The translations under genes and the position numbers were made by a program. Below, one piece after another: positions 15,667-24,222 of a stretch of DNA of 60,309 nucleotides (its first letter is position 1; the number at the start of each line of letters is the position of its first letter). Location: positions 1 through 60,309 of the forward strand of contig JBDSEG010000293.1 of assembly GCA_039920165.1 (NCBI GenBank), written 5' to 3'. Origin of the DNA: JBDSEG01 sp039920165. Lineage in GTDB: Bacteria; Pseudomonadota; Gammaproteobacteria; Burkholderiales; Burkholderiaceae_C. Below the pieces are notes generated by a model, which saw only the letters and a program-made list of their open reading frames with translations, did no database searches and had not been told where the DNA came from.

Positions 15667-16392
15667 ATGACCGCCCTTCTCGAAGCCAGCGGCCTCACCG
15701 CCTGGTACGGCGCGGCGCAGATCCTGTTCGGCATCGACCTGCACGTCGGCCGTGGCGAGGTGGTGGCGCTGATGGGACGCAACGGCGCCGGTAAGTCGAC
15801 CACACTGAAGACGCTGATGGGCATGCTGGAGCGGCGCGGCGGTGCGGTCGATTTCATGGGCCGCGCTATCGCCAAGCTCGATTCACATGCGATTGCCCGC
15901 CTCGGGCTCGGCTATGTGCCGGAAGACCGGCGCGTCTTCGCCGATCTGTCGGTGCTGGAGAACCTCGAGGTCGGGCGCCAGCCGCCGCGCCTCTGGCCCG
16001 ATCGGTCGGCGGCGCCGCTGTGGTCCGCCGAGGCGCTGTTCAAGCTCTTCCCCAACCTTGCCGAAATGCCCGACCGCGCTGGCGGGCGCATGAGCGGCGG
16101 CGAGCAGCAGATGCTGACGGTCGCGCGAACGCTGATGGGCAATCCCTATCTCGTGATGCTCGACGAGCCGTCGGAAGGCGTCGCACCGCTCATCGTCGAG
16201 AAAATGTCCGAGACCATCGTGGCGCTGAAGGCACAGGGTGTGAGCATCCTGTTGTCGGAACAGAACATGCATTTCGCCGAACTCGTTTCCGACCGCGCCT
16301 ATGTGCTCGAGCAGGGCCACATCCGCTGGTGGGGCACGATGGCCGAACTCGCCGCCGACGAGGCGCTGCGGCGGGCCTACCTCAGCGTCTGA
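15667..16392 (+). CDS. livF: Liv-type ABC transporter ATPase (LivF)
   Basis: A 241-residue ATP-binding subunit. Walker A is 'GRNGAGKST' and the signature is 'MSGGEQQMLTVARTL'. Walker B is 'YLVMLDEPSEGVAP', with LivF's typical 'SEG' after DEP. 'SEQNMHFA' carries the LivF-type Q-N in place of the switch histidine. The ATG at 15667 begins the family-consistent N-terminus; further upstream codons fall in the repeat element. It completes the four-component uptake system with the binding protein, permease and LivG, and is followed 37 bp later by the nicotinamidase gene. Confidence 0.92.
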   Translation: MTALLEASGLTAWYGAAQILFGIDLHVGRGEVVALMGRNGAGKSTTLKTLMGMLERRGGAVDFMGRAIAKLDSHAIARLGLGYVPEDRRVFADLSVLENLEVGRQPPRLWPDRSAAPLWSAEALFKLFPNLAEMPDRAGGRMSGGEQQMLTVARTLMGNPYLVMLDEPSEGVAPLIVEKMSETIVALKAQGVSILLSEQNMHFAELVSDRAYVLEQGHIRWWGTMAELAADEALRRAYLSV

Positions 16393-16429
16393 AGCGCGCC
16401 TTGCACCCCAGCCACCCCGAGGAGATGCC

Positions 16430-17152
16430 ATGTCGAACCCGAACCGAAGAACCCTCCTGCTGCAATCCGCCGGCCTCGCGCTGGTCACCGCGCTGCCCGT
16501 GAGGGCGCGCGCCGCCGCCATCAAGCCCGATGCCGCGTCGGCGCTGATCGTGGTCGACGTGCAGAACTGCTTCGTCACCGGCGGCACGCTGCCGGTGAAG
16601 CAGGGCGAGGACGTGGTGCCGGTCATCAACAAGCTTGCCAAGGCATTCGAGAATATCGTCGTGACGCAGGACTGGCACACCCCCGGCCACGCCTCGTTCG
16701 CGAGCAGCCATACGGGCAAGAAGCCGTTCGAGACGACCAAGCTCGCGTACGGCACCCAGGTGCTGTGGCCCGACCACTGCGTGCAGGGAACGCCCGACGC
16801 GGCGTTGCACAAGGACCTCGACCTGCCGACCGCGCAGCTCGTCGTGCGCAAGGGCTATCACAAGAATATGGACAGCTATTCGGCTTTCGACGAGGCCGAC
16901 CACAAGACGCCAACCGGACTCTCGGGCTATCTCAAGCAGCGCGGCATCAAGCGCGTCTTCATTACCGGCCTGGCGACCGATTTCTGCGTTGCCTGGACCG
17001 CGATGGATGCGCGCCGCCTCGGCTTCGAGACCTATGTGATTGAGGATGCGACGCGTGCGATCGATCTCAACGGCTCGCTCGCCGCAGCCTGGAAGCAGAT
17101 GGCCGCCAAGGGCGTGAAGCGGATCAAAGCGGCCGATATCGCCGCCGCATAG
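16430..17152 (+). CDS. pncA: Nicotinamidase with twin-arginine-type leader
   Basis: A 240-residue isochorismatase-like hydrolase converting nicotinamide to nicotinate and ammonia. The catalytic triad is visible: D43 (VVDVQNCF), K141 (RKGYH) and C186 (ATDFCVAW). The metal ligands are D81, H83 and H87 (DWHTPGH). The first 30 residues form a leader with 'NRRTLLLQ' and a hydrophobic stretch ending in 'ARA', like a Tat signal peptide, so export to the periplasm is likely. Ordinary PncA is cytoplasmic. The start ATG follows a GAGGAG. The stop codon overlaps the GTG start of nicA by one base. In the operon it would feed nicotinate to NicAB. Confidence 0.9.
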   Translation: MSNPNRRTLLLQSAGLALVTALPVRARAAAIKPDAASALIVVDVQNCFVTGGTLPVKQGEDVVPVINKLAKAFENIVVTQDWHTPGHASFASSHTGKKPFETTKLAYGTQVLWPDHCVQGTPDAALHKDLDLPTAQLVVRKGYHKNMDSYSAFDEADHKTPTGLSGYLKQRGIKRVFITGLATDFCVAWTAMDARRLGFETYVIEDATRAIDLNGSLAAAWKQMAAKGVKRIKAADIAAA

Positions 17153-17658
17153 TGCAGTCCGATGTGCTCGCCGCGGCGTGGCCCACGCAGCCGTGCTTCG
17201 AGCTGATCGTCAACGGCGTCGCGCATACGCTCGCCGCCGGTCGCGAGGCATCGCTGCTCACCGTGCTGCGCAACGACCTGGGGCTGAACGGTCCGAAATA
17301 CGGTTGCGGACTCGGTGCCTGCGGCGCGTGCATGGTGCTGGTCGACGGCATGGCGGCGCGCGCGTGCGTGATCCCGGCCGCGGGTGTGGCCGGGCGCGCA
17401 ATCACGACCCTCGAAGGACTCGGCGCCCGCACGCATCCGCACCCGGTTCAGCAAGCTTTTATCGATGCGCAGGCGGCGCAGTGCGGCTACTGCCTGAATG
17501 GGATGGTCATGGCAACGGTCGCGCTGCTGGCGCATACGCCACAGCCTACCGAGCCGCAGATCCGCTGCGCGCTGGCCGGCAACCTGTGCCGCTGCGGCAC
17601 GCATGTCGAAATCGTCGAAGCGGTGCGGCGCGCGGCCGATGCGCTGAAGGCGACATGA
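17152..17658 (+). CDS. nicA: Nicotinate dehydrogenase, [2Fe-2S] small subunit
   Basis: A 168-residue xanthine-dehydrogenase-family iron-sulfur subunit. The plant-type cluster uses C52, C57, C60 (CGLGACGAC) and C72. The second cluster uses C111, C114 (CGYC), C146 and C148 (CRC). It relays electrons from the molybdenum site of the large subunit to the cytochrome c domains. It starts at a GTG whose first base is the last base of the pncA stop codon, and its stop overlaps the start of nicB (ATGA), so the three genes are translationally coupled. The substrate (nicotinate to 6-hydroxynicotinate) is inferred from the fused-cytochrome large subunit and from the downstream pathway genes. Similar subunits serve isoquinoline or aldehyde oxidoreductases. 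Confidence 0.9.
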   Translation: MQSDVLAAAWPTQPCFELIVNGVAHTLAAGREASLLTVLRNDLGLNGPKYGCGLGACGACMVLVDGMAARACVIPAAGVAGRAITTLEGLGARTHPHPVQQAFIDAQAAQCGYCLNGMVMATVALLAHTPQPTEPQIRCALAGNLCRCGTHVEIVEAVRRAADALKAT

Positions 17659-20600
17659 CGAGCCGCGGCGCAAATCTGCGCACGCGCAGCGACTTCCTCG
17701 CGGCCGACGGCGTGCTGCTCGTCGTCCGCGATCCGCCGCCCGCGGCGCCGTCGGCACGGGGCCAGCCGCCGGCTACACCGGCCGATCCGGCCGAAGGCGT
17801 CGAGGTGCTGCTCGCGGTCTGGGACGACGCCAGCGTGACCGCGCTGCACGGCCACGTCGATCTCGGCACCGGCATCGCGACCGCACTCGCGCAGTTCGTC
17901 GCCGAGGAACTCGACGTGCCGATGGCCGCGGTGCACATGGTGCTCGGCGATACCGCGCGCGCGCCGAACCAGGGGCCGACGATCGCCAGCGCCTCGATCC
18001 AGGTCCACGCCGCGCCGCTGCGGCTGGCGGCGGCGCAGGCACGGGCCTGCTTGCTGCAGATGGCGGCGCAGGCGCTGGGCCTCGCCGGCGACTCGCTCGA
18101 TGTGCGAGATGGCGCGGTGTACGCGCGCGACGGCCGCTGCGCGGCGTATGCCGATCTGCTGCGCGGGCAGCGACTGCACCTGCGGCTGGATATGGGTACG
18201 CGCGTCAAGGCGCAGCCCGAGCACCGCATCGTCGGCCGGTCGGTGCCGCGCAGCGATATCCCGGCCAAGGCATTCGGCGAACTCGTCTTCGTCCACGATA
18301 TGCGCGCGCCGGGCATGCTGCACGGTCGCGTCGTGCGCCCGCCGTATGCCGGCGCCGACCACGGCGAGTTCATCGGCAATACGCTCGAAGGCGTCGACGA
18401 GACCTCGATCGCGCACCTGCCGGGAATCCGGGCGGTCGTCGTGATCCGCGATTTCGTCGGCGTGGTGACCGAGCGGGAAGAGATCGCCGAGCAGGCCGCT
18501 TTGCTGCTTCGCGTGCGCTGGAGGCCGTGGCCTGGCATGCCGGCACTCGACGATCTCGGCAAGGCGCTGCGCGACAACCCCGCCACGCCACGCCGCCTCG
18601 TCGACGAAGGCGATGTCGATGCCGCCCTGCGCAACGGCGCATCGATCGAGCGCAGCTATACGTGGCCCTACCAGATGCACGCGAGCCTCGGCCCGTCGTG
18701 CGCGCTGGCGCAGTGGCATGGCGAGGGCGAAGCGCCCCCTGTACTCACCGTGTGGGCCGGGACCCAGAGCCCGCACGCGCTGCGTGCCGACCTCGCCAGG
18801 CTCATGGGCGTGGCCGACAGCGCGGTCGAGGTGGTCCGCATGGAAGCCGCCGGCTGCTATGGCCGCAACGGCGCCGACGACGTGGCGGCCGACGCGGCGC
18901 TGCTGTCACGGGCCATCGGCGCGCCGGTGCGGGTGCAACTCTCGCACGAGCAGGAGATGCAGTGGGAGCCCAAGGGCGCGGCGCAGTTCATGACGGTCGC
19001 CGGCGCGCTGGCCGACGACGGCGCGCTCGCGGCCTGGGACTTCTCGACCTCGTACCCGTCGAACGGCGCGCCGACCCTCGCCCTGCTGCTCACGCGGACG
19101 ATCGAGCCCGTCGCGCGCGCCTTCGAGATGGGTGACCGCAGCGCGCGCCCGCCCTACCGCGTGCCGAACCTGCGCGTCACGGTCAACGACATGGCGCCGA
19201 TCCTGCGCGCCTCGTGGCTGCGCGGCGTCTCGGCGCTGCCGAACGCATTCGCGCACGAGTCTTATGTCGACGAACTGGCGACGCAGGCCGGCGCCGATCC
19301 GCTCGCCTACCGGTTGCGCCACCTCGACGACACGCGTGCCGCCGAGCTGCTGCGCGCCACCGCCGTGCGCGCCGGCTGGGTGCCGCACAACGCGCCGCTG
19401 CAGAAGGCGTCCACCGGCGACTGGCTGCACGGCCAGGGCGTGGCACAGGCGCGCTATGTGCACAGCCAGTGGCCAGGCTTCGGCGCGGCGTGGTCGGCGT
19501 GGATCGCCGATGTCGATGTCAACAGGACGACCGGCGATGTCTACGTCAAACGCGTCGTCGTTGGCCATGACGCCGGCCTCGTCGTCAACCCGGCCGGTCT
19601 GCAGCACCAGGTGCACGGCAATGTCATCCAGACCACGAGCCGGGCGTTGCGCGAGCGGGTCGAAGTCGATGACGCGCGCGGCGGCGTCGTCGCGAACCGC
19701 GAATGGGGCAGCTACCCGATCCTCAGCTTTCGCGAGGTGCCGGTGATCGAGGTGGTCTCGATGCCGCGCCCGGGCGAGCCGCCGCTGGGCGCGGGCGAAT
19801 CGGCGTCGGTACCGGGCACTGCGGCGATCGCCAATGCGATCTTCGATGCCACCGGGGTGCGCTTTCGCGAACCACCGTTCACGCCCGAGGTGGTCCGCGC
19901 GGCGCTGAATCCGCCGACCTTCCGCGCCGATGCCGCCGCGCCGCCACCGCATCCCGCCGCAGCCGACCCCGTGTGGCCATCGCGCGGTGGCCGCTGGACG
20001 CGCGTCGCAGCGCTGCTGGCGGGCATCGTCGGCGTGGGCGCCGCACTGCTCGGCGGACGCGCCGCGATCGCGCCGGTCGCGGCCGGCCATGCATCGATCT
20101 ATACGCCCGAGACGATAGAGCGCGGCGAGCGCCTGGCCGCGCTCGGCGACTGTGCCGGCTGCCATACCGTGCCCGGCGGGGCGCGCAACGTCGGGGGCCT
20201 GCCGATCGCCACACCCTTCGGCGCCGTCTACTCGACCAACCTCACGCCGGACCCGGATACCGGCATCGGCGGGTGGTCGTTCAGCGCCTTCCAGCGAGCG
20301 ATGCGCGAAGGCATCTCGCGCGACGGGCACCACCTGTACCCGGCGTTCCCGTACCCGTCGTTCACGCGCATGACCGACTCCGACCTGACCGACTTGTATG
20401 CCTACCTCATGGCGCAGCCCGCCGTGCGTACCGACGTGCATCGCACCGCCCTGGCGTTCCCGTTCGGCGTGCGCCCGTTGATGGCGCTGTGGAACGGACT
20501 CTCCCTCGCGACCGGTGCTGCCGTTGCCACTGCGGCTGCCGTGCCGTCGGGGTCGGCGCAATGGCAGCGTGGCGAATATCTCGTCACCGGCGTGGGCCAC

Positions 20601-21287
20601 TGCGGTGCCTGCCACACCGCGCGCGATGCGCTCGGCGCCGAGCGGCCGGGCAAAGCCTTCCTGGCCGGCGCGATGGTCGACGGCTGGGAGGCGCCGGCGC
20701 TCACCTCGCAAACACGCGCACCGGTTGCATGGACCGAAGCGGCCTTCTACGACTATCTGCGCCATGGCCACAGCGCGCTGCACGGCACGGCGACCGGCCC
20801 GATGGCGACGGTGGTGCGCGAACTCGGCCCGGCGTCCGATGCCGACGTGCGCGCCATGGCGACCTACCTCGCTTCGTTCAACCCGCCACAAGGCGATGCC
20901 GACGCGGCCGCGGCGGCACAGCGCGCCGTTGCCACTGCGCAATCCCACGCGCCTTCGCCCGACGCCGCGCAGCGCATGTTCCAGACCGCCTGCGGTGCCT
21001 GCCATCACGACGGCGACGGCCCGCGCGGGCTCGGCGTCAACGTGCCGCTGGCGCTCACGAGCAAGCTGCACGCAGACCGGCCCGACAACCTGCTGCGCGT
21101 CATCCTCGACGGCGTGCGCGAACCGGCCTCGCGCGAGATCGGCTTCATGCCGGCATTCCGCGATCACCTCGAAGACCGGCAGATCGCCGCGCTCGCCGCC
21201 TATATGCGGCTGCGCTTTGCTCCCGGCCGGCCGGCGTGGAGCGATCTCGAAGGTGCGGTGACGAAGCTGCGCGCTGTACGGCATTGA
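17655..21287 (+). CDS. nicB: Nicotinate dehydrogenase, molybdopterin subunit with tri-haem cytochrome c tail
   Basis: A 1210-residue fusion. Residues about 30-760 are the molybdopterin-binding part, related to the isoquinoline/aldehyde oxidoreductase group ('GHVDLGTGIATALAQ', 'MEAAGCYGRNGADD', 'GESASVPGTAAIANA'). One membrane segment lies at about 780-805. Three c-type haem sites follow: C833AGCH, C983GACH and C1113GACH. The arrangement matches NicB of Pseudomonas putida (about 1190 residues), which hydroxylates nicotinate to 6-hydroxynicotinate with water and passes electrons to the respiratory chain. The ATG at 17655 overlaps the nicA stop; upstream codons in frame are the shadow of nicA. 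The cytochrome tail must be periplasmic. Where the molybdenum domain sits is not decided by the sequence. Confidence 0.92.
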   Translation: MTSRGANLRTRSDFLAADGVLLVVRDPPPAAPSARGQPPATPADPAEGVEVLLAVWDDASVTALHGHVDLGTGIATALAQFVAEELDVPMAAVHMVLGDTARAPNQGPTIASASIQVHAAPLRLAAAQARACLLQMAAQALGLAGDSLDVRDGAVYARDGRCAAYADLLRGQRLHLRLDMGTRVKAQPEHRIVGRSVPRSDIPAKAFGELVFVHDMRAPGMLHGRVVRPPYAGADHGEFIGNTLEGVDETSIAHLPGIRAVVVIRDFVGVVTEREEIAEQAALLLRVRWRPWPGMPALDDLGKALRDNPATPRRLVDEGDVDAALRNGASIERSYTWPYQMHASLGPSCALAQWHGEGEAPPVLTVWAGTQSPHALRADLARLMGVADSAVEVVRMEAAGCYGRNGADDVAADAALLSRAIGAPVRVQLSHEQEMQWEPKGAAQFMTVAGALADDGALAAWDFSTSYPSNGAPTLALLLTRTIEPVARAFEMGDRSARPPYRVPNLRVTVNDMAPILRASWLRGVSALPNAFAHESYVDELATQAGADPLAYRLRHLDDTRAAELLRATAVRAGWVPHNAPLQKASTGDWLHGQGVAQARYVHSQWPGFGAAWSAWIADVDVNRTTGDVYVKRVVVGHDAGLVVNPAGLQHQVHGNVIQTTSRALRERVEVDDARGGVVANREWGSYPILSFREVPVIEVVSMPRPGEPPLGAGESASVPGTAAIANAIFDATGVRFREPPFTPEVVRAALNPPTFRADAAAPPPHPAAADPVWPSRGGRWTRVAALLAGIVGVGAALLGGRAAIAPVAAGHASIYTPETIERGERLAALGDCAGCHTVPGGARNVGGLPIATPFGAVYSTNLTPDPDTGIGGWSFSAFQRAMREGISRDGHHLYPAFPYPSFTRMTDSDLTDLYAYLMAQPAVRTDVHRTALAFPFGVRPLMALWNGLSLATGAAVATAAAVPSGSAQWQRGEYLVTGVGHCGACHTARDALGAERPGKAFLAGAMVDGWEAPALTSQTRAPVAWTEAAFYDYLRHGHSALHGTATGPMATVVRELGPASDADVRAMATYLASFNPPQGDADAAAAAQRAVATAQSHAPSPDAAQRMFQTACGACHHDGDGPRGLGVNVPLALTSKLHADRPDNLLRVILDGVREPASREIGFMPAFRDHLEDRQIAALAAYMRLRFAPGRPAWSDLEGAVTKLRAVRH

Positions 21288-21348
21288 CCGCCGGCACGGT
21301 GCGCGGCATGCTCTTCGCCCTCGCTTCGTCCGCTCAAGGAGACCCTCC

Positions 21349-22023
21349 ATGAAGCTCTACTGCCACCCCGCCTCGACCACCAGCCGCACGGTGATGATGT
21401 TCGCCGCGAACGAAGGAATCGATCTGCACTATCAGGTCGTCGACATCTTCACCGGCGAGCACATGCAGCCGCCGTACGCCGCCGTCAATCCGAGCAAGAT
21501 GGTGCCGGTGCTGGAAGACGGCGACTTCCGCCTGACCGAGTGCTCGGCCATCCTCAAATATCTGGCCGATGTGAAAGGCTCGGCGGCCTACCCGAAAGAC
21601 CTCAAGCAGCGCGCCCGCGTCAACGAGACGATGGACTGGTTCAATACCAATCTGTACCGCGACCTGGCCTACGGCGTGGTCTACCCGCAGGCCTTCCCGC
21701 ACCACAAGCGGCCGGGCGACGACCTGCAGGCCGGCACCCTCGCCTGGCACAACGAACGCGCGCGCGGCTGGCTCGCCATCCTCGACCGCAACCTGATCGG
21801 CGCGCAGCGCCCCTACCTGTGCGGCAACGCGATCAGCATCGCCGACTATCTGGGTGCCGAGATGGTGGGCGCCGGAGAACTGATCGGCTGCGACTACGCC
21901 GCCTACCCGAACGTGCAGCGCTGGATGAAGAATATGAAGGCGCTGCCGGCGTGGAAGCAGGTTCACGAAGTCTTCGACGGCTTTGCCGGATCGCTCAAAG
22001 GCAAGGCTTTCGTGACGGTCTGA
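21349..22023 (+). CDS. Glutathione S-transferase-like protein
   Basis: A 224-residue GST. The N-terminal thioredoxin-like domain (to about residue 80) starts 'MKLYCHPASTTSRTV' and has the cis-proline segment 'SKMVPVLED' and the glutathione-binding 'LTECSAILKYLA'. The C-terminal helical domain follows ('ISIADYLGAEMV'). A good AAGGAGA precedes the ATG. It sits 61 bp after nicB and 16 bp before the hydrolase gene, so it is part of the operon. Its role is unknown. It might detoxify or isomerise the reactive aldehyde 2-formylglutarate or a related enol (inference). A role in general stress protection is the alternative. Confidence 0.85.
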   Translation: MKLYCHPASTTSRTVMMFAANEGIDLHYQVVDIFTGEHMQPPYAAVNPSKMVPVLEDGDFRLTECSAILKYLADVKGSAAYPKDLKQRARVNETMDWFNTNLYRDLAYGVVYPQAFPHHKRPGDDLQAGTLAWHNERARGWLAILDRNLIGAQRPYLCGNAISIADYLGAEMVGAGELIGCDYAAYPNVQRWMKNMKALPAWKQVHEVFDGFAGSLKGKAFVTV

Positions 22024-22039
22024 AGCGCGACCCGGCGCT

Positions 22040-22939
22040 ATGACGAATCTGGAGCAGCTCTTCCCCGGTGCACGGCAGCGGCGCATCGAGACCGAACCCG
22101 GCATCGAGATCGCCGCGCTCGTCACCGGCACCGGTCCGCCGCTGCTGCTGCTGCACGGCCACCCGCAGACGCGCGCGATCTGGCACAAGGTCGCGCCGGT
22201 CCTCGCGCAGCGCTTCACGCTCGTCGCCACCGACCTGCGCGGCTATGGCGATTCGAGCAAGCCCGAAGGCGCGAGCGACCACGCCAACTATTCGAAGCGG
22301 ACCTTGGCGCGCGACCAGATCGTAGCGATGCGTGCGCTCGGCTTCGATCGCTTCGACGTGCTCGCGCACGACCGCGGTGCGCGCGTCGCGCACCGTCTCG
22401 CGCTCGACCATCCGGCTGCGGTTCGGCGGATGATGCTGCTCGATATCGCCCCGACATTGGCGATGTACGAGCAGACCAGCGAAGCCTTCGCACGCGCCTA
22501 CTGGCACTGGTTCTTCCTTATCCAGCCTGCGCGCCTGCCCGAGCGGCTGATCGAGGCCGATCCGAGCGCCTACCTGCACGACATCATGGGCCGGCGCAGC
22601 GCCGGCCTCGGTCCGTTCGATCCGCTAGCCTTTGGCGAATACGAGCGCTGCCTGGCGCTGCCCGGCGCGGCGCACGCCACCTGCGAGGACTACCGCGCCG
22701 CCGCCTCGATCGACCTCGAGCACGACCGCTGCGACCGCAGTGCCGGCCGCCAGCTCGAGCTGCCGCTGCGGGTGCTGTGGGGCGCCGACGGCGTGATCCA
22801 GCGCTGCTTCCAGCCGCTTGACGAATGGCGCCGCGTGGCCCGCCAGGTCAGTGGCGCCGCGCTGCCCTGCGGCCACTACATCGCCGAGCAGGCGCCGCAG
22901 TTATTGATCGACGAGGCGCTGGCCTTCTTCACGGCCTGA
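22040..22939 (+). CDS. Fluoroacetate dehalogenase-like alpha/beta hydrolase
   Basis: A 299-residue alpha/beta hydrolase closely matching fluoroacetate dehalogenase. It has nucleophile D111 and carboxylate-binding R112 and R115 (HDRGAR), second acid D135 (LLDIAP), halide-pocket H156-W157 (YWHWFF), Y218 and general base H279 (CGHYIAEQ). These positions differ from those of the characterised enzyme by at most one residue. Such enzymes cleave C-F or C-Cl bonds of small haloacids by an ester intermediate. The last gene of the operon, it overlaps the convergent pncB by 11 bp. Its substrate here may be a non-halogenated carboxylate, a halogenated nicotinate breakdown product, or an unrelated haloacid. 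Confidence 0.8.
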   Translation: MTNLEQLFPGARQRRIETEPGIEIAALVTGTGPPLLLLHGHPQTRAIWHKVAPVLAQRFTLVATDLRGYGDSSKPEGASDHANYSKRTLARDQIVAMRALGFDRFDVLAHDRGARVAHRLALDHPAAVRRMMLLDIAPTLAMYEQTSEAFARAYWHWFFLIQPARLPERLIEADPSAYLHDIMGRRSAGLGPFDPLAFGEYERCLALPGAAHATCEDYRAAASIDLEHDRCDRSAGRQLELPLRVLWGADGVIQRCFQPLDEWRRVARQVSGAALPCGHYIAEQAPQLLIDEALAFFTA

Positions 22940-24116
22940 CGTTGAAGACCTGGCGCAGGTAGGCCAGAAATGTCTGGTCGTCGCACATCGTCTTGCCCGG
23001 GCTGTCCGACAGTTTGGCCACCGGCTGGCCGTTGCAGTGGGTCAGCTTCATCACGATGCCGATCGGCGTCTGGCCCACATCGTTCGTGATGTGCGTGCCG
23101 ATCCCGAAGCCGAGCTGGGTCCGGTCGGCGAAGTGGCGGTACAGCGCCCTGGCACGCTCGAAATCCAGGCCGTCGGAGAAGACGAGCCGCTTGGTATGCG
23201 CGTCGATGCGCAGCCGCGCGTAGTGCGCAAGCGCCTTTTCGCCCCACACCACCGGATCGCCCGAATCATGGCGCAGGCCGTCGAATAGCTTGGCGAAATA
23301 GAGGTCGAAGTCGGCGATGAAGGCATCCATGCCGACGACGTCGGTAAGCGCCACGCCGAGGTCGCCGCGGTATTCCTGGACCCAGCCTTCGAGCGCGGCG
23401 CGCTGGAAGTCGCGCAGGCGTACGCCCAGAGCCTGGTAGCTCTGCAGATATTCGTGCGCCATGGTGCCGATGGGCACCAGGTCGAGGTCGCGCGCCAGCA
23501 GCACGTTCGACGTGCCCTTGAAATATTCGGGGATCTCGCGCTTGAGCGTGGCGACCACTTCGCGCTGCCAGTCTCCCGAGAAACGCCGGCGCACGCCGAA
23601 GTCGAAAAATTCGAACGGATGGCGGCGCGCTGGCTCGTTACCGAATTCGCGCAGCTGGTCGATCTTCTCGGCCAGTCGGCGACGGCCGTCGACGCGCGCC
23701 GCAGGAGCATCGAAGCGGCGGAAGTAGAGCTCGTTGACGATCGCAAGCACGAAGATCTCGAACGCCATCACGTGCACCTGCGGACCGCGCGCGATGATCT
23801 CGAGGTCGGGACCGACCGCGCGCGCGCTGATGAAGCCGCGCTGGAAATGGAAGATCTGCAGGAAGTCGACGAAGTCGGACTTGATGAAGCGCAGCCCGCG
23901 CAGGTAAGCCAGTTCGTCGGGTGCGAACTGCAGCCGGCACAGATGGTCGAGCTGCGCATTCATCTCGTCCGCCAGTTCGGCCAGCGGATGCGCCGGCCGG
24001 TTGCGACATACGAAGGTGTACTCGGCCTGGGTCTGCGGATGACGATGCAACATCGTCTGCCACATCGTGAACTTGTACAGGTCGGTATCGAGCAGGCTCG
24101 TGATGACGGGTTGCAT
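22929..24116 (-). CDS. pncB: Nicotinate phosphoribosyltransferase
   Basis: A 395-residue enzyme joining nicotinate and PRPP to give nicotinate mononucleotide in NAD salvage. It begins with the canonical 'VITSLLDTDLYKFTMWQ'. The phosphorylated catalytic histidine is H221 in 'PIGTMAHEY', and the phosphate-binding region contains 'GLRHDSGDPVVWG'. Length and motifs are normal for the proteobacterial enzyme. It is convergent with the catabolic operon and overlaps its last gene by 11 bp. It competes for the same substrate: pncB keeps nicotinate for NAD while nicAB diverts it to catabolism. Confidence 0.95.
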   Translation of the reverse strand: MQPVITSLLDTDLYKFTMWQTMLHRHPQTQAEYTFVCRNRPAHPLAELADEMNAQLDHLCRLQFAPDELAYLRGLRFIKSDFVDFLQIFHFQRGFISARAVGPDLEIIARGPQVHVMAFEIFVLAIVNELYFRRFDAPAARVDGRRRLAEKIDQLREFGNEPARRHPFEFFDFGVRRRFSGDWQREVVATLKREIPEYFKGTSNVLLARDLDLVPIGTMAHEYLQSYQALGVRLRDFQRAALEGWVQEYRGDLGVALTDVVGMDAFIADFDLYFAKLFDGLRHDSGDPVVWGEKALAHYARLRIDAHTKRLVFSDGLDFERARALYRHFADRTQLGFGIGTHITNDVGQTPIGIVMKLTHCNGQPVAKLSDSPGKTMCDDQTFLAYLRQVFNVRP

Positions 24117-24222
24117 GGTGTCCTTTACCCGCGGCGCCGGGGCGCGGCGATGATAGACCGGTGCCGTCGACGGGCATGCGATTTGCTGCGGTTCCGGTTC
24201 TCAAACGCTCCCGGAGATTGAT

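Noticed and set aside
17178..17654. N-terminal extension of the nicB frame
   Set aside because: These codons are the shadow of nicA in another frame; the ATG overlapping the nicA stop is the natural start.
18906..21350. An 814-codon minus-strand frame opposite nicB
   Set aside because: It mirrors the conserved molybdopterin and cytochrome domains and has no family features.
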